Assembly: GCA_002007465.1 (NCBI GenBank)
Contig: LNAC01000036.1
Span: 2,480,277-2,544,276 of the forward strand
Source of the DNA: Ailurus styani
Lineage: Eukaryota; Chordata; Mammalia; Carnivora; Ailuridae
Direction of reading: 5' to 3'
Length of the DNA: 64,000 bases
The position numbers and the translations under genes were made by a program. Below the pieces are notes generated by a model. It worked only from the letters and a program-made list of their open reading frames with translations, did no database searches and was not told the origin of the DNA. Below, in pieces: positions 43,786-54,759 of this stretch. Positions within the stretch are counted from its first letter, which is position 1. Each line of letters starts with the position of its first letter.

Positions 43786-44395
43786 TACACAGTTTTAGTG
43801 GGATCAGAAAGCAGTTTCAGGTAATGGGCCCCATCTATAGACAGCCCAAGATGTAGAGTAACAAGCATCTTAGTACTTTCAACATTATTCTTCCATCATG
43901 TTAAAGGCAAGTGACACCAGCAGACGCAGAAGCCATCTTATCGGCTATTCTCACCAAATGCCCTGGGCAGGCATGACAACAGTCTCCCGGTAATGCAAAG
44001 TGGTGTCAGTAAACAATTTAGTATAGCCCCTGTTCTGAGATGCAGCCTGGACTCCAAACCCGCTCCTGTGTAAATACATGTGGTTGAGGGAGGCAATTAG
44101 TGGAGGACAGACATTGTACAGTAATTCAAATAAGCTCCCTTGACTCAGGGTTGGATGCAATCAGGAAAGTCTGAAAAGTGAAGGAGAGACATCTAAAATA
44201 TTTGTACTGGAGAATTTCCAGAGGTACACTGGCCCATGAGGATTTTATGATTCTAGGGAACTGTTGAGTCTACATAATGAGCAGCCATGCAGGTAAGTAG
44301 AGAATCTTCAGGAAGAGTCTACCATCCCTTTGCCAAATGTTACTGCAGTTTCTAATTGAGCATCTCCAGTTGCCTATTCGGTATTCAGACAATCA
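43786..44395. other. Unassigned stretch
   Basis: No repeat recognised. Confidence 0.45.
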
Positions 44396-44397
44396 TG

Positions 44398-44560
44398 TGG
44401 GAAAGTGTTTCCTAATGTTGGGCTAAAATCTTCTTCACTGTAATCAGAATCCCTTGTTTCTGGTCTTACTTCTAAGGGCAACAGGAATTTAGACTCACTC
44501 TCCACTGGGCAACTCTCTGATATCTTGGTTCCTCATTCCTGGCAATGTCCTAGTTTGTCA
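44398..44560 (+). mobile_element. CR1/L3-like LINE fossil
   Basis: 'aagtgtttcctaatgttggg', 'ctaaaatcttcttcactgta', 'atcagaatcccttgtttctg' resemble the CR1/L3 3' region. Very diverged. Confidence 0.5.
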
Positions 44561-44789
44561 ACCTTCCACCTACAGGACCCCTGAAATACTTACTTCAAGC
44601 AGATCAGAAGGACAGAGGGGCAGTGCAATTTTGCAATTTTCACTTCCTTTGCTTTTAATATTTTACTTCTATTAAGTCAAAAGTCCCTCAAAGGCAAGTT
44701 CCTTCTCCCACTCTCATTTTTCTTATCTAATCACTTATCAGATTGATGATAAATACATTCATCAATGAAGTGGACCAGAATTTACGGAG

Positions 44790-44990
44790 CTCTTGATATG
44801 TGCCTCAGGTGCTTTACTTTGTTATTATTACTTTATTTCATCCTCTATTCTATTCTGGAAAGTGTTGTTCAAACCGTTTATGAGTGAACAAATTAAAGCC
44901 AGCCTAAGGTCACAGAGCTAGAAGTTACAGCTTTCCAAGATCAAATCCAGGTCTCTCTGTTCCACAGTTCACGCCCAAGCCCACCAGTTT
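44790..44990 (-). mobile_element. MIR SINE
   Basis: 'tatgtgcctcaggtgcttta', 'aaggtcacagagctagaagt' and 'gatcaaatccaggtctctct' are antisense MIR. Confidence 0.8.
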
Positions 44991-44994
44991 CTAC

Positions 44995-45400
44995 TGTGGT
45001 CCTTGTTCAGATGTGCTGCAACCCAGACATAGGCATCTCCAACACAGGGTTAAACGGGATTGGTTTAATTTTCTGTTCATCAACGAAGCACTCTAACACT
45101 GATCAATTAAAGAAAAACAAGTATTTTCTGACCTTCAAATCTGTGGTGTGCTCAGTTTCATACATTGTTCTATCTGGGAGAAAGGAAAAGCAGAAAAATG
45201 AGAGTGGGAGAAGGAACTTGCCTTTGAGGGACTTTTGATGAAATTAGGAATCTGAAATAAATTGACTTAACTTGGTTAGAAAAAATTACCAGGCATGACA
45301 TGATAAAATGTTAAGAAGTATAGGGCCACATAAATCAAATGCCGCAAAATCAACACGGAACTGAAGCAGTCTTAGAGGGCTCCATCTAGAGCTGGAATGT
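44995..45400. other. Unassigned sequence
   Basis: No recognisable repeat or gene. Confidence 0.45.
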
Positions 45401-45404
45401 AAGT

Positions 45405-45567
45405 CAGTTTTTTGTTTGTTTGTTTGTTTTGTTTTGTTTTGTTTTTTAAAGTAGGCTCCACATCTGGTGTGGAGCCCACCATGGGGCTTGAACTCACAAC
45501 CCTGAGATCAAGACCTGACCTAAGATGAAGACTCAGATGCTTACCACCTGAGCCACCCAGGCGCCCC
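45405..45567 (-). mobile_element. Can-SINE, older, shortened
   Basis: TTTG/TTTTG-rich tail (45411-45446), 'gagcccaccatggggcttg', 'gagccacccaggcgcccc'. The CT-rich body is missing. Weak target duplication 'aagtcagtt' / 'aaatcagtt'. Confidence 0.9.
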
Positions 45568-45571
45568 AATA

Positions 45572-46240
45572 AATCAGTTCTTACAAGCTAAGTCAAATCA
45601 GGATAGGCATAACCCCCCCACACACCCCCCACCTCTCAGCAACGCCTTAACTGTAACCACCTTCTGCTTCCAAAACGTGAGACACTCCTACATTATATAG
45701 AATAGGGAGCTTATTCCAAACAGAAAGTTTAATTCTGGGGAAGCCTCGAAGTTTAAACTCCCCTCTTCCTTTAAAAAAAGAAAGTTCCAAAGGCCTCAAG
45801 ACTTCAACAAGTGCTGAACTCTTATTTAAAGAAATTGTGCATTTTATGTATGGTTAAATACTTTTTTAAAAAACAAGACACATAGAATTTAAATTATTTT
45901 ACATTTGCTGTTGGTGTTGGAAGGATTCTATACAGGATCTATATAGGATCTAAGAATTTCCAGGATCTTTTAATGCTTCAAGAACCAGCACCATGATTCT
46001 CAAGGAGAAGCACAGCAATGCTGGAAATTCTGAGTTACTTCATGTTAGCAGTTGTATCTCTTCCAAGAACTTCGAACTACCACATGGAATACATCCATTG
46101 GATTGCTCGAGAACACTGAGATCTTAGGAAAGCAAGTTCCGTAACATAAGTGAATGCTCTGCCAGTGGTTGCTGAAATTATCATGGAGATTGTAGCACAG
46201 AAAACAAAGTCAAGCCACTAAAGACTGCCAAAAAGCTAGA
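45572..46240. other. Unassigned sequence
   Basis: No recognisable repeat or gene. Confidence 0.45.
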
Positions 46241-46244
46241 AAAC

Positions 46245-46770
46245 AGTAGGGAGTTTCCTCAAAAAAAAGTAAAAATAGAATTACCATAGGATCCAGTAAT
46301 CGCACTACTGGGTATTTACCCAAAAAATATGAAAACACTAACTCAAAAAGATAGTCAGCCATCGATGAATAGATAGAGAAGATGTTGTATATACGTGCCA
46401 TGGGATATTACTCAGCCATAAAAAAAGAATGAAATCTTGCCATTTGCAAAAACATGGATGGGTCTACAGGGTATTAATGCTAAGTGAAATAAGTTTGTCA
46501 TAGAAAGACTCTGCAATTTAATAAGTGCAATTTAAGAAACAAAACAAAGAAAAAAGGAGACCAAAAAATACAAGACTCTTAAATAGAACAAACGAGTGGT
46601 TACCAGAGGGAAGGTGGTTGGGGGGATGGGTAAAATAAAGGGGATTAAGAGTACACTTATCAAGATGAGCATTGAGTATGTACAGAAGTGTTGAATTACT
46701 ATAATTTACACCTGAAACTAATATGACACTGTAAGTTAATTATACTGGAATTTCTTCAAAATAAAAAATT
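46245..46770 (+). mobile_element. L1 3' UTR fragment
   Basis: 'gggagtttcctcaaaaaaaa', 'actgggtatttacccaaaaa', 'gggatattactcagccataa', 'gcattgagtatgtacagaag' and an A-rich end match the L1MA/MB-type 3' UTR. Confidence 0.9.
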
Positions 46771-46773
46771 AAG

Positions 46774-46945
46774 GGCACCTAGGTGGCTCAGGTCATGATC
46801 TCAGGGTCCTGGGATCGAGCCCCACATCGGGCTCTCTGCTCAGCAGGGAGCCTGCTTCTCCCTCTCTCTGCCTGCCTCTCTGCCTACTTGTGATCTCTCT
46901 CTCTCTGTCAAATAAATAAATAAAATCTTTTAAAAAATTAATAAA
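46774..46945 (+). mobile_element. Can-SINE, young type, internally deleted
   Basis: Head 'gggcacctaggtggctcagg' joins directly to 'gtcatgatctcagggtcctg'. The roughly 30 bases between the two GGCTCAG repeats of the family are missing. CT body and A tail are otherwise intact. Confidence 0.94.
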
Positions 46946-47039
46946 ATATTTTTAAAATACTGCATATATATGTGTGTGTATATATGCAATGACTCATATA
47001 TAAATATATATAGTGTGGCAAATACGGTAAAGAGACTAA

Positions 47040-47130
47040 AATTATTGAGGCCCTACTCTGTGCCTATCACTGTATAAAGAATTTTACATGTATCATTTTA
47101 GTCAGCAAATTTATGTATATGCCTTAATTT
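47040..47130 (-). mobile_element. Probable MIR fragment
   Basis: 'ttgaggccctactctgtgcc', 'tatcactgtataaagaattt', 'tacatgtatcattttagtc' resemble antisense MIR. Confidence 0.5.
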
Positions 47131-47134
47131 TGAG

Positions 47135-47705
47135 CCATTTACTTCACCTCAGAGCCAAATATTCTTGCCCCAATTATCACACTGGATTATTAAACAGACC
47201 AAATGAATGAATAAATGTAAGAAGTGTTTCAGAAACCCAAATGCAAGGAACTGTGATGATGACAGTTACACTTGATGGCTGAGTCCCCATCTGAGCTCTC
47301 CAAACATTCAGGGCAATGTTCTGTTCTTTGCTTTGCTGCTCCTTTGAGAATCTCAAGCTGGAAGCTAGCATACTTTTAAATGGAGCTCTGCTGGCTCCAG
47401 GACACAAATCCACTCTGTAAAAGATAAATTGAAGCTTGTTCCTAAAAGTACACTGGAAGCTACCAAGGGAGAAGGCTTATCAAAGAGAGGACATCAAGAT
47501 GTCACTCATTCTTTCCATCTGCACCTGTGATTGAGAAAAATGTTTTCTTTAACACAACTTGATATTTGAAAAGAAAATGACAAAATGAGATCCCTTCCCT
47601 TCATCATTTACATTATGCCACAGGGGTATATGTTTGATCTAAGACATTATGATTTATGCCAGTCGGTGGAATGTGCCCAATAATAGAAACAGTCTATTCC
47701 CAGGA
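47135..47705. other. Unassigned sequence
   Basis: No recognisable repeat or gene. Confidence 0.45.
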
Positions 47706-47707
47706 AG

Positions 47708-47750
47708 AGTGTGTGTGTGTGTGCGCGCGGACGCACGTGTGTGTGTAGAA
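47708..47750 (+). repeat. TG microsatellite with CpG interruption
   Basis: (GT)n interrupted by 'gcgcgcggacgcacgtg'. Alternating purine-pyrimidine DNA of this type can form Z-DNA. Confidence 0.92.
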
Positions 47751-47851
47751 ATATATACACACATTCGGATGTATGTGTGCATGTTAGATCAGGTAAATCC
47801 CTTGCTCAAAAGTACTCAAATATTTCCTATCAGGTTAAGAACAACATACAG

Positions 47852-48033
47852 GGTCACCTGGGTGGCTCATTTGGCTGGGTGTCCCACTCTTAATTTAGGC
47901 TCTGGTCCTGGGATCAAGCCCCACATGGGGCTCTGCAATCAGTAGGGAGTCTGCTTGAGGATTCTCTCCCTCTCCCTCTGCCCTTCTCCCCACTCCACTT
48001 GCTCTCTCTCTCTACAATAAATAAATCTTTAAA
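47852..48033 (+). mobile_element. Can-SINE, nested in L2
   Basis: 'gggtcacctgggtggctcat', 'tgtcccactcttaatttagg', shortened middle, CT body. Confidence 0.93.
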
Positions 48034-48073
48034 AAGAAGAAGAAGAAGAAGAAGAAGAAGAAGAAGAAGAAGA
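48034..48073 (+). repeat. GAA microsatellite in a SINE tail
   Basis: About 13 GAA units, continuing the A-rich tail of the SINE at 47852. Confidence 0.97.
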
Positions 48074-48298
48074 TACAAAATCTTTACCAAGATCTACAAA
48101 GTGGCCCTTGAACATCACTCCAACTGCATTTCTGTGGCATTCCCCATAACTCACACTGCCCAAGCTTCCTTGTCCCTTAAACACACTCAGAATACACCTG
48201 TCTTGGAGGCTTCAGTCCTAGCCTTCTCTCAGGTCTATCCTTCAGTGTCACCTTCTCAGATGTGCTACCCATACATCCTATCAAAATAACACCCTTGG

Positions 48299-48507
48299 GG
48301 GCACCTGGGTGGCTCAGTTAGTTAGGCAGACAACTTTTGGTTTCAGCTCAGGTCATGATCTCAGGGTCGTGGGATTGAGCCCCAAGCTGGGCTCCAGGCT
48401 CAGCAGGGAGTCTGTTTGAGGATTCTCTTTCCCTCTCCCTCTGCCCCTCTCCCCACTCACTTTCTCCCCCTGCCAAAATAAATAAATAAATCTTAAAAAA
48501 AAAAAAA
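48299..48507 (+). mobile_element. Can-SINE, older type, nested in L2
   Basis: 'gggcacctgggtggctcagt', 'gcagacaacttttggtttca', CT body, A tail. Followed at once by a second SINE. Confidence 0.95.
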
Positions 48508-48511
48508 CCTT

Positions 48512-48720
48512 GGGGCGCCTGGGTGGCTCAGTGGGTTAAAGCCGCTGCCTTCGGCTCAGGTCATGATCTCAGCGTCCTGGGATCAAGGCCCGCATCGGGC
48601 TCCCTGCTCGGCGGGGAGCCTGCTTCCTCCTCTCTCTCTCTGCCTGCCTCTCTGCCTACTTGTGATCTGATCTCTCTCTCTCCCTCTGTGTCAAATAAAT
48701 AAATAAAATCTTTAAAAAAA
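48512..48720 (+). mobile_element. Can-SINE, young type, adjacent to the previous one
   Basis: 'gggcgcctgggtggctcagt', 'gggttaaagccgctgccttc', CT body, A tail. Both ends share the A run plus accttg, so it entered the tail/target junction of the SINE at 48299. Confidence 0.96.
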
Positions 48721-49079
48721 AAAAACCTTGATTACTCTTCCCCTTACTTTCCTTATTTTCCTTCATCTCATTTATCATCATCTGAAAACATGTCATATAT
48801 CAGATTATCTGTTTGTTGTCCATCTCCTCCACTGGAATGCAAGTTACACAAATGCATGACTTTAACTACTGTGTGCCTGACATTATTCTAGGCACTAAAT
48901 ATAAATAGAGTGAACAAAAAAGACAGCCAATGAGTATGATGAACAAAACAAAGGAGAAAGCGTTCCAGATCAGAAAAGTTTGAATGCACATTTCCACATC
49001 TTCTCCAATCTCAGGTTACTTAAATACGGGCTCTCAAAAAACTACATCCTTTTCTTTCAAATAACTTGATCTGTAAGCA

Positions 49080-49235
49080 TTTATGAACTTATTAGTAGAT
49101 GAGTGCCTGTTTCCCCACCAGAGCTACAAGCTCCGTGACAACAGAGGTCACATCTCTTTTTTATTTGTATTTGTTTCCCCAGCTCCTTACAGCGTGTGTT
49201 GCATACAAAGAACATTTGCTGATTGAGCAAATGTG
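49080..49235 (+). mobile_element. L2 LINE 3' end fragment
   Basis: 'ccccaccagagctacaagct', 'ccgtgacaacagaggtcaca', 'agaacatttgctgattgagc' follow the sense L2 end. Confidence 0.65.
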
Positions 49236-49239
49236 TGCA

Positions 49240-50060
49240 CTGAGGAATGCATGTCTGGCAATGACCCAGTTATGGCCAATAGCTGAATATTTGCCCTCCA
49301 CTATGTATCAAGGCAAAAGGTTTCCCCATGAAACAATTTCTCTGTTACTTAAAACAATCATTTATTTTGATGACAAAAATACACTCTTTTTGGAATTGAG
49401 GTGTCTGGGAAGCATGAAATGGAGGAAGAGGCGGGACTGGTATTTAGACAGCCCTGGATTCCAAAACCTGATTTCCTCACCTAATAATCTCACCTAATAA
49501 TTTATATTTAACTCGCAGAATTTTCATATACAAGACAGATATACCAATACCTATGTTTTAACACCAGGAGGTCAAAATAAGTTCAAGCATGTTTATTCAG
49601 AAGATAAACTATGGCCCCTCTGGTCGAGTCTCTGTGCTGTCCAGCCCTAAAATTGAACTTGGAAATTTTGAAGGGGATCCATTCTTCACACGAATCTCTA
49701 AAAATACATATTTAAAAGGATCAAATTCCTAATTCACAGTGGCCTCTCCAACTTCCCACCCCCACTTTATATTCTCAGGAATCTTGAGGCCATTGCAAAT
49801 CCCTCATGGGACTTCCTCAAACGTTCTCCCAGCCCCATAACTCCTTCTCTTTTTCTTTCACCTCTTCATTATTCCACTTGATTTAGGCCTTTTATTGAAC
49901 TCTCCTTTTGCCCTCTCCAGGTTCCCCCTCCCTCTCTCAATCCAGGCTTCCCAATTACCAAGGGAGATCCAACTTCCAAGAACAAAATAAAACAAGCGTG
50001 GGAGTTTGGTGGGGGGAACTCAATCCCAGTTGTGAGGGATTGGGGGAGAGTAACACTAAA
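49240..50060. other. Unassigned sequence
   Basis: No clear repeat. The frame 49099-49497 begins inside the L2 fragment and has no known domain. Confidence 0.45.
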
Positions 50061-50076
50061 AATATAATAGATCTTG

Positions 50077-50262
50077 GTATGCCTGGGTGGCTCAGTCAGT
50101 TAAGCACGCCTGCCTTCAGCTCAGGTCATGATCCCAGGGTCCTGCGATCAAGTCCCCCATCTGACTCCCTGCTCAGCAAGGAACCTGCTTCTCCCTCTGC
50201 CTGCCACTCCCCAGCTTGTGCGCCCTCTCACTCTCTCTGACAAATACATAAAATATTTTTTA
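50077..50262 (+). mobile_element. Can-SINE
   Basis: 'gtatgcctgggtggctcagt', 'cgcctgccttcagctcagg', body, A/T tail. Target duplication 'aatataatagatctt' / 'aatatacagtagatctt'. Confidence 0.94.
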
Positions 50263-50264
50263 AA

Positions 50265-52040
50265 ATATACAGTAGATCTTATCCCTCAAACTAAAAACCA
50301 GGGAAGAAAGGCAGCTGCTTAGATTCCTCCGCTTATAAACACTGGAGCTAAGATGAAAACTCAGGTTTGATTCTGAGCACACTCCGGACCTTACTGGGTG
50401 ATTCTGAAGCCCCAAATCTGCCTAAGTATTACTTTACCTGAGACCACAACCTAATCGATGAAGCGGGAGGGAGGAAGTTTAAGCTGCCTAGTTCCTCTTT
50501 GCCCCTTTTTTTGGAGGAATCTAAGTAAAGGAACATGAGACACATTCACATATGTATTTATATTTACTCCTTTCAACTGGTGGCCTCCAGAAAGAGAGCT
50601 CAGTGGCGGGGTTTGATTTAGCTGCAATCAGCTCGTTGCCATGCTCGCTCTGTTTAAAAAGGGCAAGCTATGTCTATCTGCTCCAGCCCACTGCGTGGTG
50701 AGCCAATTTGGTGAAGTTTATCATCTGTCTCTGATAGCAGTGGGCCCCAGAAATGGCACAGGGCGATTTTCTGCGTTCATCTCCTCAGCACTTGAGAAAA
50801 ATCTGGGGGCGATTTTTTAGTCTGAGGCAATACTTCTTAATGTTTTTATCTCTAAGAATTGCTACTTAATTCTCTCCTTGACTCACTTTCAAAGTTTAAG
50901 GCAGAATTGACTATCTGGTGGTTCGGTTCTGACCAGAAGGAATAAAAGAGGGGTTGCCAGGGGGAATGGGCAAGGCACTCAAGACGAGGAAAACTGAGAA
51001 AGTGAGCCGGCCCAATCACACAGCAATTTCTGGCTGAACTTCCCCCATCCTTTCATCGGGCACAAATTTGTCTGCAGAACTATTTCCTTGACTTGTATAT
51101 GTTCAGGGCCTCAGAGTCTGGCGTTTCTTTTATTTTGTCTTTGTCATAAATGTGAACACTTCTATCCATGTTTTTTAAATTTAGAAGATTATGGACTGAA
51201 AGCATTACAACTAGTTTGGTCAAGCTCCCAACAGTGAGAACCCCCAGAATTTTCCATTGTTTGCAGTCTCGTATCAGGACACATTCTTAAATGACACAAA
51301 GGGGCACATACTATTCAACTTGTTACCATCAAACAACATAACATAATTATCCTTCAAAGTAACTTTATTTTCTTTCTACTGCCTGTTTTTTAATGGCTCC
51401 ACAAACCTGGTGGTTTATTTAACTAAGCATCTGTGGCTGTCCACACACTTGGTTTACAAATCATTCACTTAGACATGATATTCCAGTCAATACCCTTGTA
51501 GCTTAATATGAAAATGCCACTGAGTAACTAGACAGTTTTTTCCTAGTCCTCCTGATGGTGGAAAGCTAATGATTACCCTTTGGATGGTAACCAAAATTGA
51601 CCTCAGCACTTGGAAGCCCACTTAAAGTTCCCAGCGGAATCAGCAATTCCCTTAGGGCTCAGCCCGCAGGCAAACCCAGGTGTCCCGACTTGATTCCATT
51701 AAGCGAGCTGGTGGCTGCCTTGCTAACGTCTGTCGGTAAAGGGGTTCCAGGCACAACGTGGAGGTGTGTGGCTTGAGGGGTTACTAAGTTCTCTTAGGAG
51801 GTCAATCTTCTCTACTGACTCTTCTAACACCATCAATGTTGGAGTGATAGGTTAAGAAAAGGAGAGGCATGGAACGTGAGGGTAGCGAGAAAGAGCAAGA
51901 GTGAAAAAAAAAGTAAGGGTAAGAAAGAGAGCGAAGGAGGGGAGCCAGAGGAAAAGCTAGCTCCATATCGCTCTCGTTCTCTAACAGCACGGTGAGGTTC
52001 CGTCATTGCAGCAGCTCTTACAACCCATCCCATTCAAACC
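50265..52040. other. Long repeat-poor stretch
   Basis: No transposon recognised. 50560-50830 is a candidate regulatory element (see findings). A purine-rich tract lies at 51870-51955. Frames here have no gene support. Confidence 0.4.
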
Positions 52041-52044
52041 CTCC

Positions 52045-52145
52045 CCGGCATCGATGAGAAAACTGTGGACTACTGAGTAATTACATGGCTTCCAGAGCCA
52101 GCCTTCCCAAATCCCCACCTCGTGCTCTTCTCACTCAGCCTTGCT
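52045..52145 (-). mobile_element. Possible MIR fragment
   Basis: 'gatgagaaaactgtggacta', 'ctgagtaattacatggcttc', 'cacctcgtgctcttctcact' resemble antisense MIR. Confidence 0.5.
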
Positions 52146-52501
52146 TCTTTTTACTTAATTTTTAAGAAAAATTTTAAACTTAGACCTATAAAGAGCTTAT
52201 TAACACTGAGCAAAAACACCTTGCATATAGTATTTGATTTAATACCAAAGCTTTCATGTTAAGCAGCCACTGGTGCCATCTGCGGAAGGCCACTTACCGT
52301 CCCTCAGGTCTCCCAGAACCCGCGGGTGAGGAAGCTGGAGCTGAATGCAATCAAACAGTCTCTGAGACACTTTCTCACACGCTGTGACTGGAGCTCAAAT
52401 CTTCTCACTGGCTCTGCTGAGAGCAAAACCACAGATGTTTCCACTCCGACACAATAAATAACGTGCTTTTCTTGGGGGTATATTTTAAAAACAAGCTCTA
52501 G

Positions 52502-52700
52502 GGGCACCTGGGTGGCTCAGTGGATTAAAGCCTCTGCCTTCAGCTCAGGTCATGATCTCAGGGTCCTGGAATCGAGCCTCAATTCGGGCTCTCTGCTCAT
52601 CAGGGAGCCTCCTTCCTCCTCTCTCTCTGCCTGCCTCTCTGCCTACTTGTGATCTCTCTCTGTCAAATAAATGAATAAAATCCTTAAAATAAACAAATAA
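52502..52700 (+). mobile_element. Can-SINE, young type
   Basis: 'gggcacctgggtggctcagt', 'ggattaaagcctctgccttc', CT body, A tail. Target duplication aaaaacaagctcta / aaaaacaagctcca. Confidence 0.96.
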
Positions 52701-52714
52701 AAAAACAAGCTCCA

Positions 52715-53784
52715 AAGAGCGCTTTACAGAAGAAGCAAACCTTTCTGAAATAAAAGGTATTTTCGGCAAAATGGAAAATCTCCCGTGTATATTCTAAGTA
52801 GTTTGGTGTGTGAAGACAAAATTTTGGCAGGGAAAAATTTGGCTCATTATATATCCATAATTAAAGAGTTGTACCCAACAACAGACAAGAGTTAGAAAAA
52901 AGAAAGAAACCACTTACAGGACTTTATCAACAGTGTAGATCTATTAGACTTTGACTGGAAATGATCTATTTCTAGCACACGAATGTGTCCTATCTTCCTG
53001 GCTATTTGATGTTCCCATTTAGGAACTTTGAAAGAAGAGTGCAGAAAATAGTGACTGCAAATAGTCTGATTATCTTGACAACGTCCTCGACCACCCCGTG
53101 AAATTCGGAGCCTCGCTCGGTCGCACTCCCTGCAGGGACGGGCCGCTGCCATCAGGACGGTCACCTGGGGCTGATGCCGCTGACACGCGTTATCTGATCA
53201 AGTCTACAAGCATCTAGGCAGGTGCATCTCTCCCCCAAACTAGGAAATCACCCTGAATAATTCATTAATATGTTTCTCTCGGCGAACATACCTGAGGAGA
53301 AGAATATCATATTGTGGCACTTTTTATGTGGAAAAAGTAAGGGTTTTAGTATCCTCAAATTGTCACAGGAAAACATCACAAAACCCTTTTCTTCCCTACT
53401 TAAAAAAAAAAAAATTGGTATGAGGGAAATGGCGGGCCTTACCCCTCCATAACCAACTTCCTAGCTGACTCCACATCCATACCTTGGCTCTATCCTACTT
53501 CTCAGATAATGCCCTCTGTTGGTTTAAACCCGTTTCTAAGTCAACATCCTCTCCACGCAGACATGAACAGGCTCACTTGGTAGCTCCCGGGGATGGTGCC
53601 TCAGTTCTTTTCCCTGCAGACAGGCAGCCAGCTCCCCTCTGGTCCAGCCTCTCTGCTCCCACCCTTACCCTCACTTCCCACTGTCACAGCTGCAAGCTGG
53701 TTTGCTTTTGCTTTAACCCTTCAGATCTCAGCTTGGGATACGGCCCCCTCTCCCTACACCCCAACACAGGCTGTCTCCTCTTAC
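52715..53784. other. Unassigned sequence with a CpG-rich pocket
   Basis: No repeat recognised. 53082-53190 has 13 CpGs. 53480-53780 is GC-richer, with overlapping frames and no known domain. Confidence 0.4.
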
Positions 53785-53955
53785 CGGGGATTCTCAAATG
53801 CGAATGCACCCCACCCACCCCGAGAGCTTAGGGATACACAGATGGCAGGGCCCCGCCCCAGAGTTTCTGATTCAGTAGTTCTGGAGGGCATCAGAAAAGG
53901 TGTATTTCTAACAAGTTCCCACGTGAGGCTACTGGCGATCACATTTTTAAGATGT
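53785..53955 (+). mobile_element. MER5-type hAT DNA transposon fossil
   Basis: 'ggggattctcaaatgcgaat', 'agggccccgccccagagttt', 'ctgattcagtagttctggag', 'tatttctaacaagttcccac' match the MER5 order. Confidence 0.8.
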
Positions 53956-54254
53956 TTCCCACATGGCCTTGTTCTTAAGAATCCCCTGAGAGTGCATGGG
54001 GGAGGTGGAAGGGACGGGAAATACAATGTTTCAGACTCCCTCTCCTGTGGATTCCCATTCTCAGTAAAGCTCTAGTTTTCATAAGCTCTCCGGGCGTTTA
54101 TTATAAACAGGCACGGTAAAGGTTTCGAGTTGTCAAGAGCACAGAGCAGTTCTGAAGCAACAGGTTTCACAACATCGTGATTTGGGGAAACGGGTGAAGA
54201 ATATCTGCCACAGTAGATCGCTGGCATTCTCACACTGATCATTTATATATTTGA

Positions 54255-54755
54255 CCATTCACGCAATTGCACAAAACTGTAAGTTCTCTGAGGGCAAGGG
54301 TTTGTGTTTCCGCCCAGACATGCATAATAAAGACTAGTAAAAAGAAGGAAGGGGCACCTGGGTGGCTCAGTGGGTTAAAGCCTCTGCCTTCGGCTCAGGT
54401 CATGATCTCAGGGTCCTCGGATCGAGGCCCGCATCGGGCTGTCTGTTCAACAGGGAGCCTGCTTCCCCCTCTCTCTCTGCCTGCCTCTCTGCCTACTTGT
54501 GACCTCTCTCTGTCAAATAAATAAATAAAATATTTAAAATAAATAAATAAAAAATAAAACTCCTTCATGGTGCAAGTGAGAAGTCCACAGCCCTCTGAAG
54601 CAAAGTCCCCTTCTACTAGACTGGTCAGCTTTATCAGGTCAGGTCTGGAGTGTTTTCTCATCAGCGAACACTCCACAAGTGCTTGGTCAGTGCCTTACAG
54701 AATGCAGTTTCTGGATAAATATTTGTTGCCTAAGAGAATGAATGAGAAGTGTGTG
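54255..54755 (+). mobile_element. L2 LINE 3' end split by a SINE
   Basis: Left part 'taagttctctgagggcaagg' (54281), right part 'cttggtcagtgccttacaga' and 'ataaatatttgttgcctaag' (54680-54737). A young SINE separates them. Confidence 0.65.
54350..54555 (+). mobile_element. Can-SINE, young type, nested in L2
   Basis: 'gggcacctgggtggctcagt', 'gggttaaagcctctgccttc', CT body, 'tgcctacttgtgacctctct', A/AAAT tail. Confidence 0.96.
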
Positions 54756-54759
54756 AAGG

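Larger units (their letters stand above)
47790..48925 (+). mobile_element. L2 LINE split by three SINEs
   Basis: L2 pieces in the expected order: 'aatcccttgctcaaaagtac' (47796-47851), 'aaatctttaccaagatctac' to 'aaaataacaccc' (48077-48294), and 'gattactcttccccttactt' to 'cattattctaggcactaaat' (48727-48925). SINEs at 47852, 48299 and 48512 fill the two breaks. Confidence 0.8.

Noticed and set aside
48034..48073. CRISPR-like array
   Set aside because: The GAA units, like the other periodic tracts, are simple microsatellites without spacers.
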